Assembly (NCBI GenBank): GCA_034666705.1
Contig: JAXDLH010000352.1
Location: forward strand, 1-15,970
Direction: 5' to 3'
Length of the DNA: 15,970 nucleotides
DNA from: JAXDLH01 sp034666705
GTDB taxonomy: Bacteria > Chloroflexota > UBA6077 > SHYK01
The position numbers were made by a program, and so were the translations under genes. The notes beneath the pieces were generated by a model. That model searched no databases and was not told the origin of the DNA. It was given only the letters and a program-made list of their open reading frames with translations. How positions within the stretch are numbered: position 1 is the stretch's first letter; each line of letters begins with the position of its first letter. This document shows positions 6,691 through 14,602 of the stretch, one piece after another.

Positions 6691-8121
6691 CTACGCCATC
6701 ACGATGGACTTCGACTCCAGGTAAAAGTCCATCGCCTCGACGCCATGCTCCTTGCCAACGCCGCTATGCTTGACGCCGCCGAATGGCAGCTCGTCGTATG
6801 CGACGTGGAGATCGTTCACCCAGGTATAGCCAGCCTCGATGCGCTCAGCCGCCTCGTGGGCTTTGGCCATGCTGGTAGTCCAGATCGAGGAGCCGAGCCC
6901 GTACTCGGAGCGATTCGCCTGCTCGATCGCGTCGTCGAGGTCCTTGACCCGGAAGATCGGCAGCGCTGGCCCGAACGCCTCCTCACGCACGACCCGCGAG
7001 TCCGGATCGACGTTCACCAGCAGCGTTGGCTTGTAGAAGTTGCCGTTGTCGAACCCCTCGCCGGTAATGCGCTCGCCGCCAGCGAGCACGTCCGCACCGC
7101 GCTTCTTCGCATCCTCGACCATCGCCTCGATCTCGTCGCGCTGCGTCGCGGTGTGCAATGGGCCCATCTGCGTGCCTTGCGTCAGGCCATTGCCTACCTT
7201 CAGGCGATTCGCCCGGCCCACCATGAGGTCGATGAACTCGTCGGCCACCGACTCGAACACGTAGAGGCGCTTCACCGCAAGACACGCCTGGCCGCAATTG
7301 AAGAAGCGGCCGATCGAGATCATCGCCGCGGCCTTTGCCAGATCGGCGTCGTCGCAGACGATCGTGGGGTCGCTGCCGCCCAACTCGAGGGTTACCCGCT
7401 TCATTTCGCGCGCCGCGGCCTCCATGACGTGGATGCCGGTCCCCGTCTCGCCGGTGAAGGCGATCTTGCGGATCTTCGGGTTGACCAGCATCTCCTCGCC
7501 AACCGCACCGCCGGGGCCAGTGACGATGTTGAGCGTGCCCGCCGGCAAGCCAGCCTCGTTCAAGATCTCGATGCAGCGAATCGCCGCGAGCGGCGTCGTG
7601 CTCGCGGGCTTGACGATGATACTATTGCCCGCCGCGAGCGCTGGCGCGATCTTGTTGCCCATCAGCGAGACCGGGAAGTTCCACGGCACAATGGCGCCGC
7701 AGATGCCGATCGGGTGCCTGATGATCATGCCGTACTTCGTCGGATCCGCCAGCGGCACCTGCTCGCCGCGAATCTTTGTCGCGAGACCCGCGTAGAACTC
7801 GAGGTTCTCGGCAAAACGGCCGACTTCGATCGAGGCATCGCGAAGCGGCTTTCCTTGCTCCTTCGTCAGGAGGGTCGCCACCTCTTCCAGGTGCTCCCGG
7901 ATCAGGTCGGCGCCTTTCATCAAGATCGCTTCGCGCTTCGCGGGCGCCGTGCGCGACCACGCCTTGAAGCCCTCTTCGGCCGCGCTCACCGCGCGCCGTA
8001 CATCCTCGGCGTTCCCGCGCGGCACACGGTCGACGAGCTCGCCGGTGGCCGGGTTGTAGATGTCCGTGAACTCATGGCTCAGCGCGTCGACGCTTTCGCC
8101 ACCAATAACCATCTGTGCCAT
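6691..8121 (-). CDS. NAD(P)-dependent aldehyde dehydrogenase
   Basis: A 476-aa ALDH-superfamily enzyme of normal length, oxidising an aldehyde to the acid through a cysteine thiohemiacetal. Visible active-site elements: PWNFP with Asn148, cofactor Lys171 (VKPAS), FTGETGTG at 222-229, general base Glu246 in LELGGSDP, and nucleophile Cys280 in FFNCGQACLAVKR; a second cysteine, Cys276, lies nearby. The C-terminal PFGGVKHSGVGKEHG stretch is typical of succinate-semialdehyde- and benzaldehyde-type subfamilies, but substrate cannot be assigned. AGGAG stands 6 nt before the ATG. The gene follows the enoyl-CoA hydratase by 18 bp and is the last of the cluster. In paa and box pathways an ALDH oxidises the semialdehyde formed on ring cleavage, which is the role I infer here; a free aldehyde unrelated to CoA chemistry is possible. 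Confidence 0.95.
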   Translation of the reverse strand: MAQMVIGGESVDALSHEFTDIYNPATGELVDRVPRGNAEDVRRAVSAAEEGFKAWSRTAPAKREAILMKGADLIREHLEEVATLLTKEQGKPLRDASIEVGRFAENLEFYAGLATKIRGEQVPLADPTKYGMIIRHPIGICGAIVPWNFPVSLMGNKIAPALAAGNSIIVKPASTTPLAAIRCIEILNEAGLPAGTLNIVTGPGGAVGEEMLVNPKIRKIAFTGETGTGIHVMEAAAREMKRVTLELGGSDPTIVCDDADLAKAAAMISIGRFFNCGQACLAVKRLYVFESVADEFIDLMVGRANRLKVGNGLTQGTQMGPLHTATQRDEIEAMVEDAKKRGADVLAGGERITGEGFDNGNFYKPTLLVNVDPDSRVVREEAFGPALPIFRVKDLDDAIEQANRSEYGLGSSIWTTSMAKAHEAAERIEAGYTWVNDLHVAYDELPFGGVKHSGVGKEHGVEAMDFYLESKSIVMA

Positions 8122-8139
8122 CTGTATCTCCTCAGCGGG

Positions 8140-8913
8140 CTATTCGCCCTTGAACGTCGGCTGGCGCTTCTCTAGGAAGGCGCTCATTCCCTCATTTGCG
8201 TCCGCGGTCGCAAAGACTCGGTTCAGCAGCTCGCGCTCGAGCAGCAGCGCCCCCTCGAGTGGCAGCGACATGCCCTGCGTGGCCGCCAGCTTGATCGCCC
8301 CCATTGCAAACGACGGGCCATCCGCGATCTTACGGGCGTAGGCCGTCACTTCACTCAACAGTTGATCGGCCGGGTAGAGCCGGTTGACGATGCCCAGGTT
8401 GAGCGCCTCGGGCGGGGTGAGCGCCGCGCCAGTCACCATCAGGTCGATGGCACGCGCGAGCCCGATCAGACGGGGCAGCCGCTGGGTGCCGCCGGTGCCC
8501 GGGATCACACCAAGGTTTGACTCGGTGAGGCCGATTCGCGCCCCCTCGTCCACCATGAACCGCAGGTCGCAGGCCAGGGCAATCTCCAGCCCGCCGCCGA
8601 GACAGTGGCCATTGATCGCCGCGATGATGATCTTCGGCGTGCGCTCGAACTTGGCGAGCACCTCGTGGGCGTGCAGGTCGAATGAGGCGCGCGTGCACAT
8701 GTCGCCCGCCTTGAGCGCAGCGACGTCGGCCCCGGCGCAGAAGAATCGTGGAAGATCGCTCGTGATGACGACGACCCGCACGGCGGGATCGTCACGGGCT
8801 GCATCGATCGCATGGTCCAGATCGACCATCACCGAATGGTCGTAGGCGTTGGCCGGTGGGTTGTTCAGCTTGATGAATCCGATGCCGTTGTTCTGTTCGA
8901 ATAAGACCGTCAT
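8140..8913 (-). CDS. Enoyl-CoA hydratase/isomerase (crotonase) family protein
   Basis: A 257-aa crotonase-fold protein, the usual length for a single-domain hydratase. The CoA-binding/oxyanion-hole segments are FFCAGADVAAL (57-67) and NGHCLGGGLEIALACD (101-116). Both glutamates of classical hydratases are present: Glu110 in GGGLE and Glu131 in LTESNLGVIPGTGGTQRLPR, so water addition to an enoyl-CoA is chemically plausible. GGAGG lies 7 nt upstream of the ATG, and the ALDH follows after 18 bp, indicating an operon. It is separated from the CoA transferase upstream by a 148-bp spacer with repeat copy C. The likely substrate is an unsaturated CoA thioester produced by the cluster; ring-opening or isomerase activity, as for PaaG-like relatives, cannot be excluded. 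Confidence 0.94.
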   Translation of the reverse strand: MTVLFEQNNGIGFIKLNNPPANAYDHSVMVDLDHAIDAARDDPAVRVVVITSDLPRFFCAGADVAALKAGDMCTRASFDLHAHEVLAKFERTPKIIIAAINGHCLGGGLEIALACDLRFMVDEGARIGLTESNLGVIPGTGGTQRLPRLIGLARAIDLMVTGAALTPPEALNLGIVNRLYPADQLLSEVTAYARKIADGPSFAMGAIKLAATQGMSLPLEGALLLERELLNRVFATADANEGMSAFLEKRQPTFKGE

Positions 8914-8953
8914 CTGGCGTCCTCCATCCCTTTGACGTTTTGAGGGCCACGTT

Positions 8954-9014
8954 CGAAGAATCCGAGCCCCCAGTGCACGGGCTGCGGATCCTTCGGCTGT
9001 AGCCTCAGGATGAC
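8954..9014. repeat. Palindromic repeat, copy C
   Basis: CGAAGAATCC (8954-8963) pairs with GGATCCTTCG (8986-8995) at 9 of 10 positions, with an inner AGCCC/GGGCT stem; the right flank GCTGTAGCCTCAGGATGAC (8996-9014) matches the tail of copy D. It occupies the only sizeable gap (8914-9061) inside the 3' half of the catabolic cluster, between the CoA transferase stop and the hydratase start, where it may attenuate transcription or set mRNA stability. Confidence 0.7.
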
Positions 9015-9061
9015 AACCTTGCCGGTTCCGTGCCGGGCATATTGCGCTTCGTCGCCTACGC

Positions 9062-10336
9062 CTAGATTACCCCGGCGTCGCGTAGCTGCTGCAACCGCTC
9101 TTGCGAGTACCCCAGCAGGCCACCGTACACCTCGTCGTTGTGCTCTCCGAGCTTCGGGCCGAGATGGCTGATCGCGCCAGGCGTCTTCGAGAACTTCGGC
9201 ACCACGTTCTGGACCACCGCGTCGCCGAGCTGCTTGTCGAGCACCCGCACCAGCATCTCGCGGGCGAGGAACTGCTCATTGCTGAACACGTCCCGCATAT
9301 CGAAGACCAGCGCATACGGCACGCCCCGCGGGTCGAAGATCTCTGCGACCTCGGCCAGCGTGTGGCGGGTGATCCATTCCCGCACGATGCCGTTGATCTC
9401 CTCACGGTGGTTGACGCGAGCTGGGTTGTCGGCGAATCGCGGGTCCGCGATCAACTCCTCCTGCCCGATCGCCCGGCAGAGATCCTCGAAGATGTTCTGG
9501 GTGCTCGCCGCGAGCGTGAGCCACTTGCGGTCACTAGTCCGAAACATGTCACTTGGCGCCACGTACGAGAGCTGGTTGCCCTCCCGCGTGTGCACGCGGC
9601 GCACCGGATCGTCCACCTGGTCGTACTGGATCGGGTCGAACTCGAGGATGCGAAATACGGACTCGTACAAGCCAAGATCGATCTCCTGGCCCTCCCCGCC
9701 GAGCGCGTCGCGGTGGTACAGGGCGACCATGGTGGCCCACGAGCCCACGAGGCCAGTGATCAGATCCCCAAGCGGGATACCCGGCGTCATCGGGGCGCCA
9801 TCCTTCTCCCCGATCAAGTTCGTGAGCCCGCCCATCGCCTCGGCCACCCGCCCGAACCCGCCTCGCTCCCGGTATGGGCCCGTCTGCCCAAAGCCGGAGA
9901 TGCGGAGCAAGATGATGCGTGGATTGACCTGCTTGAGATCATCGTAGCCGATGCCCCACCGCTCGAACGTGCCCGGGCGGTAGTTCTCGACGACCACGTC
10001 GGCGGTTGCGACGAGCTCCTTGAAGACCGCCGCGCCCTCCGGCTTGCCCAGGTTGAGCGTTACGCAGCGCTTGTTGCGCGCCCCGTTCTTCCACCAGAGC
10101 GGCACCGACTCGCCGGTGTCCGCTTGCTTCTTGATCGGCGCGAGCTTGCGCTCCCCGTCACCCATTGTCGGATGCTCGACCTTGATCACATCGGCGCCAA
10201 AATCGGCGAGCAGCACCGTTGCGAACGGCGCTGCCACCATGTTTCCTGCATCAATGATCCGCAGTCCGGCCAGCGGGAGCTTCGGACTCGGTTGGGCGAC
10301 CGGAATGCGCTCGCGTTGCTCGCGCGGGTCGGCCAT
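9062..10336 (-). CDS. CaiB/BaiF family (class III) CoA transferase
   Basis: 424 aa, typical of formyl-CoA/carnitine CoA-transferase-like enzymes, which move CoA between carboxylic acids through an aspartyl-CoA anhydride. The N-terminal family block is LAGLRIIDAGNMVAAPFAT followed by LLADFGADVIKVEHP (to about 56). NGARNKRCVTLNL (84-96), VVVENYRPGTFERWG and the active-site region GIPLGDLITGLVG with Asp191 follow. The ATG at 10336 overlaps the upstream UbiD stop as TGATG, so translation is probably coupled; there is no separate ribosome-binding site. A frame extending to 10417 would overlap UbiD by 80 bp and is disfavoured. In context it most likely activates the pathway acid as a CoA thioester using an acyl-CoA donor such as succinyl-CoA; donor and acceptor are not visible in sequence. 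Confidence 0.95.
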   Translation of the reverse strand: MADPREQRERIPVAQPSPKLPLAGLRIIDAGNMVAAPFATVLLADFGADVIKVEHPTMGDGERKLAPIKKQADTGESVPLWWKNGARNKRCVTLNLGKPEGAAVFKELVATADVVVENYRPGTFERWGIGYDDLKQVNPRIILLRISGFGQTGPYRERGGFGRVAEAMGGLTNLIGEKDGAPMTPGIPLGDLITGLVGSWATMVALYHRDALGGEGQEIDLGLYESVFRILEFDPIQYDQVDDPVRRVHTREGNQLSYVAPSDMFRTSDRKWLTLAASTQNIFEDLCRAIGQEELIADPRFADNPARVNHREEINGIVREWITRHTLAEVAEIFDPRGVPYALVFDMRDVFSNEQFLAREMLVRVLDKQLGDAVVQNVVPKFSKTPGAISHLGPKLGEHNDEVYGGLLGYSQERLQQLRDAGVI

Positions 10337-11979
10337 CAGCGGCCGGTGCGTGCCAGGCTCAACACCCAGCCCTGCATCAACGCCTTCGCACGCTCCACGT
10401 CGTTGCCCGAGAACCACTTACTCAGATCGACCCGGTCGATCGGGTACACCGGACGCATGAAGTCCGACTCATAGCCAAAGGGCATCGTCGCGTCGATTCC
10501 CATGCCCCCCTCGAACACGGTGTTCGAAGCCGTCCACTGTTGCCCACCAGCCGTCATACGCTCGGCCGGCTGGAAGGTCTGGCCGATGCCACCAGGGATT
10601 GGGTTCAAGATATCCGTCTTCGGGTTCACCCGCGTGGTGAGCGCCCAGATGATGTCGTCCATGCTGTACATGTCGATGTCGGTATCCACCGCGATGGCCA
10701 GCCGCATCCCCTGGCTGCAGGCGAGGATGGCGCCCAGGAAGTTGCGCTGCCAGCCTTCCTCGATCTTGTTCCGCTTCTTGATCTGGATGATGCAGCCGCC
10801 CCAGTCGGTCATCGCATAGGGGATATGCACATCCTGGATGATCCCTGGCTGCAGCCGCTCGCACAGCTCGAAGATCGCCGCCTCACGCACCGTAGTGTCG
10901 ATGTTGGCATCGTCGGCGGTGTGTACGCCGAGCGGGAAGATGATCGGGCGGCTCTCGCGCTTGCGCATCGTGATGGCGGTGACGTGGAACGTCGTGGCGC
11001 GGTACGCCTTACCCATGTAGCCCGCCCACTCGGGATGGAAGTGGAAGCGGCCCTGGATACCGGCGTCGTCGGCCTCCTTGGTCTCGAAGCGCTTGTCGCG
11101 CGGGTGCAGGTAGCCCTCGAGCACGTACTCGCAGTCGGCCACCGCATAGCCCGGAATCGTGCGCGCCTTCACGATCCGCACCGGGTAGCCCTGCACCGCC
11201 CCCGCGGCTCCCAACTCATCCGCGCCGCGTGGCAGCACCACGTAGTCGAAGCCTCCGCCCGCGATCAGGGTGCAGGCCGGCGGCAATCCGAAGCACATGG
11301 TGAAGGGGATGCCCCCGTCACACGGCGGCTTGCCCTGCTTCCAGCCATCCTGTTCACAGGTGCAGTCCTTGTAATGCTCGGTTTGCACCTGCCACATGTG
11401 CCCGCCCGGGGCCGCCTGGAAGGTTCCGACGTTGCCCCAGCGGAAGTTCATGCGGTTGTAGCCGATGTGGCTGCCGCCGTGGAAGTAATCGCCAACCACC
11501 ACGCTGTTGCCAGAGCCGATCGTGAGCTCGGATTCCAGATGAGTGTGGCGGATGGCCATGATGTACTTGTTCACGTCCAGATCGGTCGTGAGCACCTCTT
11601 CCTGGCATGGCGCCTCGCTCTGGGCCACCTCGACCGGCTTCAGCGGGTGGGTGAGGGCATGCGCCAGCCTGGCCGTGCGCTCCTTGTCATCCGCCCAGCC
11701 GAACATCTGGTTCATGATGTCCGTATTGGCGAACAGGTTCGTGATCGCCCGCGCATGCGGATAGCCCTTGGCATGGTTGAAGAGGATGGGCATCGAGCCA
11801 TCAAGCGTCTTCTGAATGCCGGTGATCTCGAGGTCCGGGTTGACCTCTACGTCGGTTTCCAGCAACTGGCCCGTAGCGCGCAGCCACTCGATGGCAGTGC
11901 GCAGGCTCGAGATGTCCCGCTCTGGCTGACCGGACTGGGACCCGGCTCCACTTCGTTCTGCGATGGCCATGCTGTTCAT
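10336..11979 (-). CDS. UbiD family (prenylated-FMN) decarboxylase
   Basis: A 547-aa protein with the UbiD core: GSGNSVVVGDYFHGGSHIGYNR (156-177 region), GGHMWQV, the ALDTDIDxxxxDDIxWAL-like block (AVDTDIDMYSMDDIIWAL), and CEYVLEGYLHP with Glu288. Enzymes of this family reversibly decarboxylate aromatic, heteroaromatic or alpha,beta-unsaturated acids using prFMN made by UbiX, which is not in the window. Unusually, the stretch that in many members reads EGPFGE-x-x-GYY is here QGRFHFHPEWAGYMG (309-323), and a cysteine-rich insert (CTCEQDGWKQGKPPC, 206-220) is present. Both make a divergent subgroup likely. ATG 11979 is used; ATG 11970 has GAGGG 10 nt upstream and may be the real start. It is coupled to the CoA transferase by TGATG and preceded by a GC hairpin at 12015-12042. 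Confidence 0.93.
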   Translation of the reverse strand: MNSMAIAERSGAGSQSGQPERDISSLRTAIEWLRATGQLLETDVEVNPDLEITGIQKTLDGSMPILFNHAKGYPHARAITNLFANTDIMNQMFGWADDKERTARLAHALTHPLKPVEVAQSEAPCQEEVLTTDLDVNKYIMAIRHTHLESELTIGSGNSVVVGDYFHGGSHIGYNRMNFRWGNVGTFQAAPGGHMWQVQTEHYKDCTCEQDGWKQGKPPCDGGIPFTMCFGLPPACTLIAGGGFDYVVLPRGADELGAAGAVQGYPVRIVKARTIPGYAVADCEYVLEGYLHPRDKRFETKEADDAGIQGRFHFHPEWAGYMGKAYRATTFHVTAITMRKRESRPIIFPLGVHTADDANIDTTVREAAIFELCERLQPGIIQDVHIPYAMTDWGGCIIQIKKRNKIEEGWQRNFLGAILACSQGMRLAIAVDTDIDMYSMDDIIWALTTRVNPKTDILNPIPGGIGQTFQPAERMTAGGQQWTASNTVFEGGMGIDATMPFGYESDFMRPVYPIDRVDLSKWFSGNDVERAKALMQGWVLSLARTGR

Positions 11980-12014
11980 ACCCTCTATGTTAAGAGTGTG
12001 CTCGCCAACAAATT

Positions 12015-12042
12015 GCCAGGGCGCCAGGGAGGCGCCCCTGGC
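12015..12042 (-). terminator. Strong intergenic hairpin between PaaA-like gene and ubiD-like gene
   Basis: In the 78-bp spacer, GCCAGGGCGCC (12015-12025) pairs with GGCGCCCCTGGC (12031-12042) around the loop AGGGA, with a single bulged base. In the direction of transcription (minus) the stem is followed by AATTTGTT, a partial U-tract. This fits a weak intrinsic terminator or attenuator that would lower ubiD-like expression relative to the oxygenase, or an mRNA-processing structure. Confidence 0.42.
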
Positions 12043-12057
12043 TGAATCGGACCGCGA

Positions 12058-12816
12058 CTAAAGCACGCGACGGTCGAAGTGCTCATCAGGGACGCGTAGG
12101 CCCATCTTCTCGATGATCGGGGCGATCTCGGCGACGTACTGCTGCCGGGCTTCCTCGTTGCGCAGCCGTTTGATCCCCAGCCGCACCGCAGTCTCACTCC
12201 CCGAGGAGCCGCTGTGGCCAAACATGTCGAGCGCACGCGGGTACCACTTGTCGACCGCGGCCTGCGCGATCTGCTTATTGCCGTAGTAGTCCGCGTCGTT
12301 GGCGATGCGGTTGAGTGTGTTGCGGCCCGCGCCGATGTGGAGGTTCTCCTCGGTCAACATCAAGGGGATTGCGCGCGACAGCGGGGCGTAGCTGCACTCT
12401 TCAAACGATTTGAGCTGATAGAGCCCAACGCGGTCGACGAGGCACGCGAAGGCAGCAACGTCCTCCCAGGTCTCGAAGTCCATGTTGAACGAGTCGAGCT
12501 TATGCTCGTGCTCCTTGCGCGTCAGCAACTCCCCGGTGGCGCTGCGGCCCTGCTCGCCGAAATCCTCGAGCAGCTTGACCATTTGCCACCCATGGCGCAT
12601 CTCGTCCGCGATGATGCGCGCCTCGATCCAGCGATCCTCGAAGCTCGGCGCCTGGTCGAGCCAGGGTCGGTGCTGCTGCACAGAGGCGAACTCCGTATCC
12701 GCCTGCACTGCGAGCAGCTTGACGAGGAAGTCGGCGTACTCTTCGGGCAACTCCATGGCGTGCTCGAATTTCCGTACGCCCTGCATCTCGCCCCAGCGAA
12801 TATCACGTGTCTGCAT
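12058..12816 (-). CDS. PaaA/PaaC-type diiron oxygenase subunit (PaaA-like)
   Basis: A 252-aa helical protein of the phenylacetate catabolic oxygenase family (PaaA/PaaC; distant relative of benzoyl-CoA epoxidase BoxB). Both diiron half-sites are visible: Glu42 (DTEFAS) with DEMRHGW (Glu72, His75), and Glu139/Glu140 (FEECSYAPL) with EENLH (Glu157, His160). The CSYAPLSRAIPLMLTEENLH block parallels the CSYGPYARAM...KEESFH region of PaaA. Retention of both ExxH motifs argues for a catalytic, PaaA-like subunit rather than the structural PaaC. PaaA epoxidises phenylacetyl-CoA within a PaaABCE complex; here no PaaB, PaaC, PaaE or BoxA reductase is adjacent, so the partner is unknown. AGGGGGA lies 10 nt before the ATG. 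It is followed 78 bp later by the UbiD gene. I infer oxygenation of a cyclic acid or its CoA thioester. Confidence 0.88.
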   Translation of the reverse strand: MQTRDIRWGEMQGVRKFEHAMELPEEYADFLVKLLAVQADTEFASVQQHRPWLDQAPSFEDRWIEARIIADEMRHGWQMVKLLEDFGEQGRSATGELLTRKEHEHKLDSFNMDFETWEDVAAFACLVDRVGLYQLKSFEECSYAPLSRAIPLMLTEENLHIGAGRNTLNRIANDADYYGNKQIAQAAVDKWYPRALDMFGHSGSSGSETAVRLGIKRLRNEEARQQYVAEIAPIIEKMGLRVPDEHFDRRVL

Positions 12817-12884
12817 GATTGGTTGGTCCCCCTGTGGACTCGAGCGTTGATCCGCTCAGCATCCAATTTGGCTTCAACGCACCG

Positions 12885-12959
12885 CGCGGTCCATCTGAAC
12901 ACCGCCCGCGAGCGGGGACCGCGGACCATCGAGGCGAGCGCCTCACCTCAAGAATTGTA
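12885..12959 (-). promoter_or_regulatory. Candidate promoter/operator region upstream of the PaaA-like gene
   Basis: The 198-bp gap 12817-13014 separates the EutA-like stop from the PaaA-like start. On the minus strand TACAAT at 12959-12954 is a 5/6 -10 match but has no good -35 at 16-18 nt. Downstream of it, an 11-bp sequence occurs twice in direct orientation, CGCGG(T/A)CCATC at 12885-12895 and 12920-12930 (plus-strand reading), 35 bp apart with one mismatch, which could be paired operator sites. Evidence is weak and by eye. Confidence 0.27.
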
Positions 12960-13014
12960 CGGTGCTCGCGAGTCTGAACGGTAGGCGACCGTCCGGACGT
13001 TGCAAACGCCGCCC

Positions 13015-14577
13015 TTAATGCCGGTTGCCAGCACCTACCGTGCTGCCTGCCGCGAACACGAGTGACTTGATCACCACGGGTACCACGTGCGTGGGCTCGA
13101 TCATTGCACCCACGTCAATGTAGTCGAACTCCTGCAGCTCCAGGCCGTCGATACAGATCACGGGCCGCGTCACGCCTACATCCTCGCGCAGGATGTTGCC
13201 CACCAGCCGACCCAGGTCGGTATCGAACGCGAGGACGAGCGGCGCGTCACTCTCGTCAGCAGGGAGCGCGCCGGCAATGCCGTCGGCGAGCGCCCGCAGG
13301 TCGGCGTAGAAGGGGTCGCGGTCCCAGGCGAAGGCCAGAGCCACCGGCGTGTCTGCCGCGAGGTCAAAGCGGGCGATGCTTTCGCGAATCGCCCCGCTTA
13401 CGTCGGGTGCGTTGAGCGCTCCGCTCGCGGGGAGATGCGGGCGGACCACGACAAGATTATGGATCGGCAGCAGCTCGGGGTGCGAGACAGCGATCGTGTT
13501 GCCGCTGAGCTGGACCGAGAACTGCGACGCGCCCACCGCCGTGGCGCGGATTCGCTCGCTGGGCTCCAGCACTGGCGCGGGCAGCCGCCCGGCGTCGATC
13601 GCCGCGCGGATCGCCGTCGCTAACGCGTGGCCCATGTCGCCGAAGTCGCCGCTCTCGTGGTCGAAGAGGTACTCCGCCACGCCGCCGGAGAACACGATCG
13701 TATCCGGACGGGGAAGCGCAGCGTCGAGCGGCTCGGTAAGCAGCAGCTCGCTCCCCAACGATGAGGGCGAGTCGCCCCGGATGAACGCGATCAGCACCTC
13801 GGCCAGCGCCCCGGCGAGCTCACGTTTGAGCTCAGACGAGAGTGGCTCGCCAATCGTCAGCGTGCGCTGCAGCGACGCCGCGACTTGCTCGGCCGGCGGC
13901 TCGATACGCACCATGCGGCCGTCGGAGTCGGTGGCGACGAGCCGGCCGCCGACGGCAATCGCCGCCGTCGCGATCACCTCGCCTTCATGCGCCAGCGCGA
14001 GCTTCGCGGTGCCCCCACCAACGTCGACGTTGAGCACCGTGCGGTCGTCGTGCCGCGAGAGCGCGACGGCGCCTGAGCCATGCGCGGCGAGCATCGCCTC
14101 CATGTTGTGGCCGGCGGATGCACAGACAAACTTCCCCGCCTCACCGGCGAACAACTCGGCGATGGCGCGGGCATTCGCGCGACGCAGCGCCTCGCCCGTG
14201 AGGATTACTGCGCCACTGTCCACCCCATCCTGCGCCATGCCAGCGTCGCGGTAGGCGCCGTGGATGCGGTCGCCCAGCTCGCCGGCGTCGATCAGGTTGC
14301 CGCTACGGTACGGGGTCAGCCAGATCGGCGATTCCCACAGCAGCTCACGTCCTACCACGACGAACCGGCTGGAGAGGTTCGTGGCGAGCCGTTGCAGGTG
14401 GATGCGCGAGAACATGACGTGCGAGGTGGACGAACCAACGTCGATGCCAACCGTGGTCAGCTCGACGTTGTCGGCCGCCCAGATCGCATCGTCGACTGCT
14501 TCATCCTCCTCGGGCAACAGCTCCGCGACGCCGTGCAGGTCGTGGAAGTGGAACGATGGAAGGTCGTGCGGCGGCAC
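13015..14577 (-). CDS. EutA-like ASKHA-fold protein (ethanolamine ammonia-lyase reactivase family)
   Basis: 520 aa with the EutA family outline. The phosphate-1 motif VGIDVGSSTSHVMFSR is at 43-58, ILTGEALRRANARAI at 125-139, FVCASAGHNMEAML at 150-163, phosphate-2 NVDVGGGTAKLAL at 183-195, and IVFSGGVAEYLF further on. EutA is an actin/Hsp70-like ATPase that exchanges damaged cobalamin in ethanolamine ammonia-lyase (EutBC). No eutB/eutC, microcompartment shell or B12 gene is nearby, so the classical role is unsupported here. Its position among aromatic-type catabolic genes suggests repair or activation of a cluster enzyme, or a housekeeping role unrelated to them. The start is a GTG preceded by a G-rich stretch; repeat copy D begins 25 bp upstream. 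The first about 35 residues (acidic, non-conserved) may be shorter in reality, since no better start is visible. Confidence 0.85.
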   Translation of the reverse strand: MPPHDLPSFHFHDLHGVAELLPEEDEAVDDAIWAADNVELTTVGIDVGSSTSHVMFSRIHLQRLATNLSSRFVVVGRELLWESPIWLTPYRSGNLIDAGELGDRIHGAYRDAGMAQDGVDSGAVILTGEALRRANARAIAELFAGEAGKFVCASAGHNMEAMLAAHGSGAVALSRHDDRTVLNVDVGGGTAKLALAHEGEVIATAAIAVGGRLVATDSDGRMVRIEPPAEQVAASLQRTLTIGEPLSSELKRELAGALAEVLIAFIRGDSPSSLGSELLLTEPLDAALPRPDTIVFSGGVAEYLFDHESGDFGDMGHALATAIRAAIDAGRLPAPVLEPSERIRATAVGASQFSVQLSGNTIAVSHPELLPIHNLVVVRPHLPASGALNAPDVSGAIRESIARFDLAADTPVALAFAWDRDPFYADLRALADGIAGALPADESDAPLVLAFDTDLGRLVGNILREDVGVTRPVICIDGLELQEFDYIDVGAMIEPTHVVPVVIKSLVFAAGSTVGAGNRH

Positions 14578-14602
14578 CCCCCGCCCCTACCGCGCGATTC
14601 TC

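Noticed and set aside
6685..8175. 496-aa plus-strand frame opposite the aldehyde dehydrogenase
   Set aside because: Antisense shadow of a fully motif-supported ALDH gene; no ribosome-binding site or domain.
10337..10417. Upstream extension of the CoA transferase to a start at 10417
   Set aside because: It would overlap UbiD by 80 bp and adds non-conserved residues; the TGATG junction at 10334-10338 is a better start.
9101..12045. Two long plus-strand frames (9101-10474 and 10540-12045) opposite CoA transferase and UbiD
   Set aside because: They mirror the minus-strand genes codon for codon and have His/Arg/Val-rich compositions without family features.
13015..14577. Ethanolamine utilisation operon
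   Set aside because: Only the EutA-like protein is present; no EutBC, EutH, shell proteins or ALDH/ADH arrangement of eut operons is seen.
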